NCBI RefSeq assembly: GCF_018860825.1
Contig: NZ_JAHKPZ010000034.1
Location: 248,001 to 312,000 of the forward strand
Reading direction: 5' to 3'
Origin: Lacinutrix sp. C3R15
GTDB lineage: Bacteria > Bacteroidota > Bacteroidia > Flavobacteriales > Flavobacteriaceae
Length of the DNA: 64,000 bases
This document shows, in pieces, positions 62,203 through 64,000 of this stretch. Positions within the stretch are counted from its first letter, which is position 1. Each line of letters starts with the position of its first letter. The notes beneath the pieces are model-generated. The model was given only the letters and a program-made list of their open reading frames with translations, ran no database searches and was not told the origin of the DNA. Made by a program: the position numbers and the translations under genes.

Positions 62203-64000
62203 ATGTATATCATGCTAGCAATTTTAAGCATTACCATTATTTTATTTATATGGGGAAAATTTACACCAGATATTATAGCCTTAATGTCTATGTTAAGTTT
62301 ATTCCTTTTTGGTATTTTAAACGTAACAGAAACATTAAGCGGTTTTAGCAACCCAACCGTTATCATGATTGCTGCATTATTTATTATAGGCGAAGGGTTA
62401 TCACAAACAGGCTGGACAGCTTTAGCAGGTGAAAAGCTTATAAAAATGGCTGGTAAAAGTAAAACAAAACTTTTAGTATTAACCACTTTTGGCTCTGGCT
62501 TACTTTCTGGGTTTGTAAGCAATACTGGTACTGTAGCTACATTAATGCCTGTAACTATAGCTTCTGCCTGGAGCATTAACACATTACCATCAAAATTATT
62601 AATGCCTGTTGCCTTTGGGTCTAATACTGGTGGTTTATTAACTCTAACAGGAACACCACCAAATATTATAGTAAATAACACGATGTTAGAGAGTGGTCTT
62701 AAAGAGTTTTCTTTTTTTGAATTTGGCCTCATTGGTTTGCCTTTATTACTTTTAACACTGCTATACTTTAAATTTATTGGTTATAAACTTTTACCCGAAA
62801 ACAAAACAAACAACAAACCTATAGACATAAGCAAAACCTTGCATGCTTGGATTGAAGCCTATAAAGTAGATGGTGATTACTATAGATTAAGAGTACGATC
62901 TGTGTCTCCGCTATTAAACACAAAATTAGGAGACTGGAATTTTGAAAACTTACATGGCGTATCTATACTACGCATAAAAAGAAGGCACCCAAATCGTTTA
63001 AAAGGAAAAGACCCATTTATTGAGTTACCTACAGAAGACACAGAATTTTTATACCATGATATTATTACGGTTAAAGGAGAAACCCAAGCAATTAATGAAT
63101 TAATGATTAAGCTACGGTTAGGGCTTTTACCTTTAGAACCAATTGCAAATGAATTAAGAAACAACCTAATTAACAGAGAGGTTGGAATGACAGAAATATT
63201 AGTAACACCACAATCTACTCTAGTAGGGAAACAAATAAAATCTATTCCGTTTTTTAATAGATATAATGTGCAATTAATGGCTGCCTCACGTAACTCAAAA
63301 CCTTTAATCACAAGAGAAATTACCATTAAAGCAGGAGATTCTTTTTTAATTCGAGGAGAATGGAGTGCTATAGACGATTTAAAAAAGCATCATGAACATA
63401 TTGTAATATGCGGAAGCCCAGAAGGTATGGCTAAAACGGTAACCAACATTACAACCAAGTCTTATATTGCGCTGTTTTCCTTAGTATTAATGATTTTTTT
63501 ATTAGTATTTAAAATAGTACCAGGAGCTATTGCAGCATTAATTTCTGCTGGTATTGTTTTAATTACAGGATGCGTACCTATGGCAAAAGCATACAAAGGT
63601 ATTAGTTGGGTTAGCGTTGTCATGATTGCAGCAATGATACCCATGGGAATTGCTTTACAAAAAACAGGAGCAGCAAGCCTAATAGCAAACGGTCTTGTTA
63701 CTACTTTGGGTAACTTACACCCTATAGTATTATTGGCTGGTATCTTTTTATTAACTACAGCCTTTAGTCAGGTCATTAACAATTCGGCTACAGCAGTACT
63801 CATGGCACCAATAGTAATAATTGCTGCGAATACGTTAAGCATCTCTGCAGCACCTTTTATGATTGTTGTTGCTATTAGTGCTTCAACAGCATTTTTAACA
63901 CCAGTTGGCACCACAACAAACGCTATGGTTATGGCTGCTGGCGGATACAAATTTACAGACTACATAAAAGTAGGCGCACCACTGCTACTGCTATTTTTAA
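62203..64000 (+). CDS. SLC13/DASS family permease with TrkA-C domains, partial (runs off right edge)
   Basis: A frame opens at ATG 62203 (MYIMLAILSITIILFIWGKF) and stays open for 599 codons to the window end. The N-terminal membrane part includes SGFVSNTGTVATLMPV near 105 and FGSNTGGLLTLTGTPPNI near 145, the DASS/SLC13 substrate loop. Two TrkA-C (RCK_C) regulatory domains fill about residues 225-385 (LGDWNFENLHGVSILRIKR and VTPQSTLVGKQIKSIPFFN). A second membrane block carries NNSATAVLMAP and a TPVGTTTNAMVM motif. It is probably a sodium-coupled anion transporter (sulfate or dicarboxylate). Confidence 0.9.
   Translation, partial: MYIMLAILSITIILFIWGKFTPDIIALMSMLSLFLFGILNVTETLSGFSNPTVIMIAALFIIGEGLSQTGWTALAGEKLIKMAGKSKTKLLVLTTFGSGLLSGFVSNTGTVATLMPVTIASAWSINTLPSKLLMPVAFGSNTGGLLTLTGTPPNIIVNNTMLESGLKEFSFFEFGLIGLPLLLLTLLYFKFIGYKLLPENKTNNKPIDISKTLHAWIEAYKVDGDYYRLRVRSVSPLLNTKLGDWNFENLHGVSILRIKRRHPNRLKGKDPFIELPTEDTEFLYHDIITVKGETQAINELMIKLRLGLLPLEPIANELRNNLINREVGMTEILVTPQSTLVGKQIKSIPFFNRYNVQLMAASRNSKPLITREITIKAGDSFLIRGEWSAIDDLKKHHEHIVICGSPEGMAKTVTNITTKSYIALFSLVLMIFLLVFKIVPGAIAALISAGIVLITGCVPMAKAYKGISWVSVVMIAAMIPMGIALQKTGAASLIANGLVTTLGNLHPIVLLAGIFLLTTAFSQVINNSATAVLMAPIVIIAANTLSISAAPFMIVVAISASTAFLTPVGTTTNAMVMAAGGYKFTDYIKVGAPLLLLFL

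Noticed and set aside
62187-63950. Several minus-strand frames of 60-181 codons
   Set aside because: They are shadows of the open SLC13 permease frame on the plus strand, which has clear transporter and TrkA-C motifs.

Overview
The window comes from an AT-rich (roughly one-third GC by eye) member of the Bacteroidota, most likely the family Flavobacteriaceae. Supporting signs are promoters of the TTG / TAnnTTTG type, starts preceded by A-rich leaders without clear Shine-Dalgarno sequences, a BshB1 bacillithiol deacetylase, many SPII lipoproteins, WG-repeat and DUF3857-type proteins, and flavobacterial pairings such as thioredoxin plus a small acidic protein. Most of it is chromosomal housekeeping sequence. 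I see no complete mobile element, no CRISPR array, no rRNA and no insertion sequence.

Layout. 1-391 holds the first 130 codons of a contractile-injection/phage-tail inner tube protein, transcribed out of the left edge. It is probably the first gene of an extracellular contractile injection system lying outside the window. 545-5263 (minus) carries dsbD, tilS and pabB. 5344-8338 (plus) carries an aldose epimerase, a DEAD-box-type helicase with a DEVD motif, and a GYF_2-like protein. 8463-15647 (minus) carries an unknown protein, a WG-repeat protein, lpdA, a PAS-LuxR regulator, a CPBP protease, an S41 protease and an Lrp regulator. 15813-24861 (plus) carries a methionine gamma-lyase-like enzyme, an NhaC antiporter, peroxiredoxin, thioredoxin, a Crp-type regulator, an SDR reductase, a PL7 alginate lyase and a PfpI protein. 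24956-27681 (minus) is katG followed by an ankyrin protein. 28159-35422 (plus) carries tpx, dgkA, ftsK, lolA, an LptF/G permease and ribB.

35523-43489 (minus) carries a lipoprotein built from two copies of one domain, a DUF3857/transglutaminase protein, a DegT aminotransferase, a thioredoxin-like protein, a nitroreductase and an AraC regulator. A CoA-transferase and tRNA-Ser(UGA) follow. From 45.4 to 51.1 kb the sequence is looser and partly decayed: a remnant next to tRNA-Ser, an HsdR (type I restriction) remnant and a WG-like remnant surround a cytochrome-c peroxidase / PhoX-like lipoprotein pair. 51088-55191 is a protein-repair cluster: msrB, msrA, selO, an aldo/keto reductase and a second msrA. 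55362-59246 carries DUF3108, a small membrane protein and two paralogous M28 peptidases. 59.3-60.3 kb holds orphan small membrane genes, one broken by a stop codon. tRNA-His, bshB1 and an SLC13 permease running off the right edge end the window.

The common functional thread is thiol and peroxide redox control: DsbD, peroxiredoxin, thioredoxins, KatG, Tpx, MsrA/B, SelO and bacillithiol synthesis. The most notable observations are the tube gene at the left edge, a perfect 28-bp palindrome over the alginate lyase promoter, an Lrp-like palindrome between the Lrp gene and its neighbour, a promoter/start block shared by both tRNA genes, and several clear gene remnants. I did not find a complete system that I can call previously undescribed.
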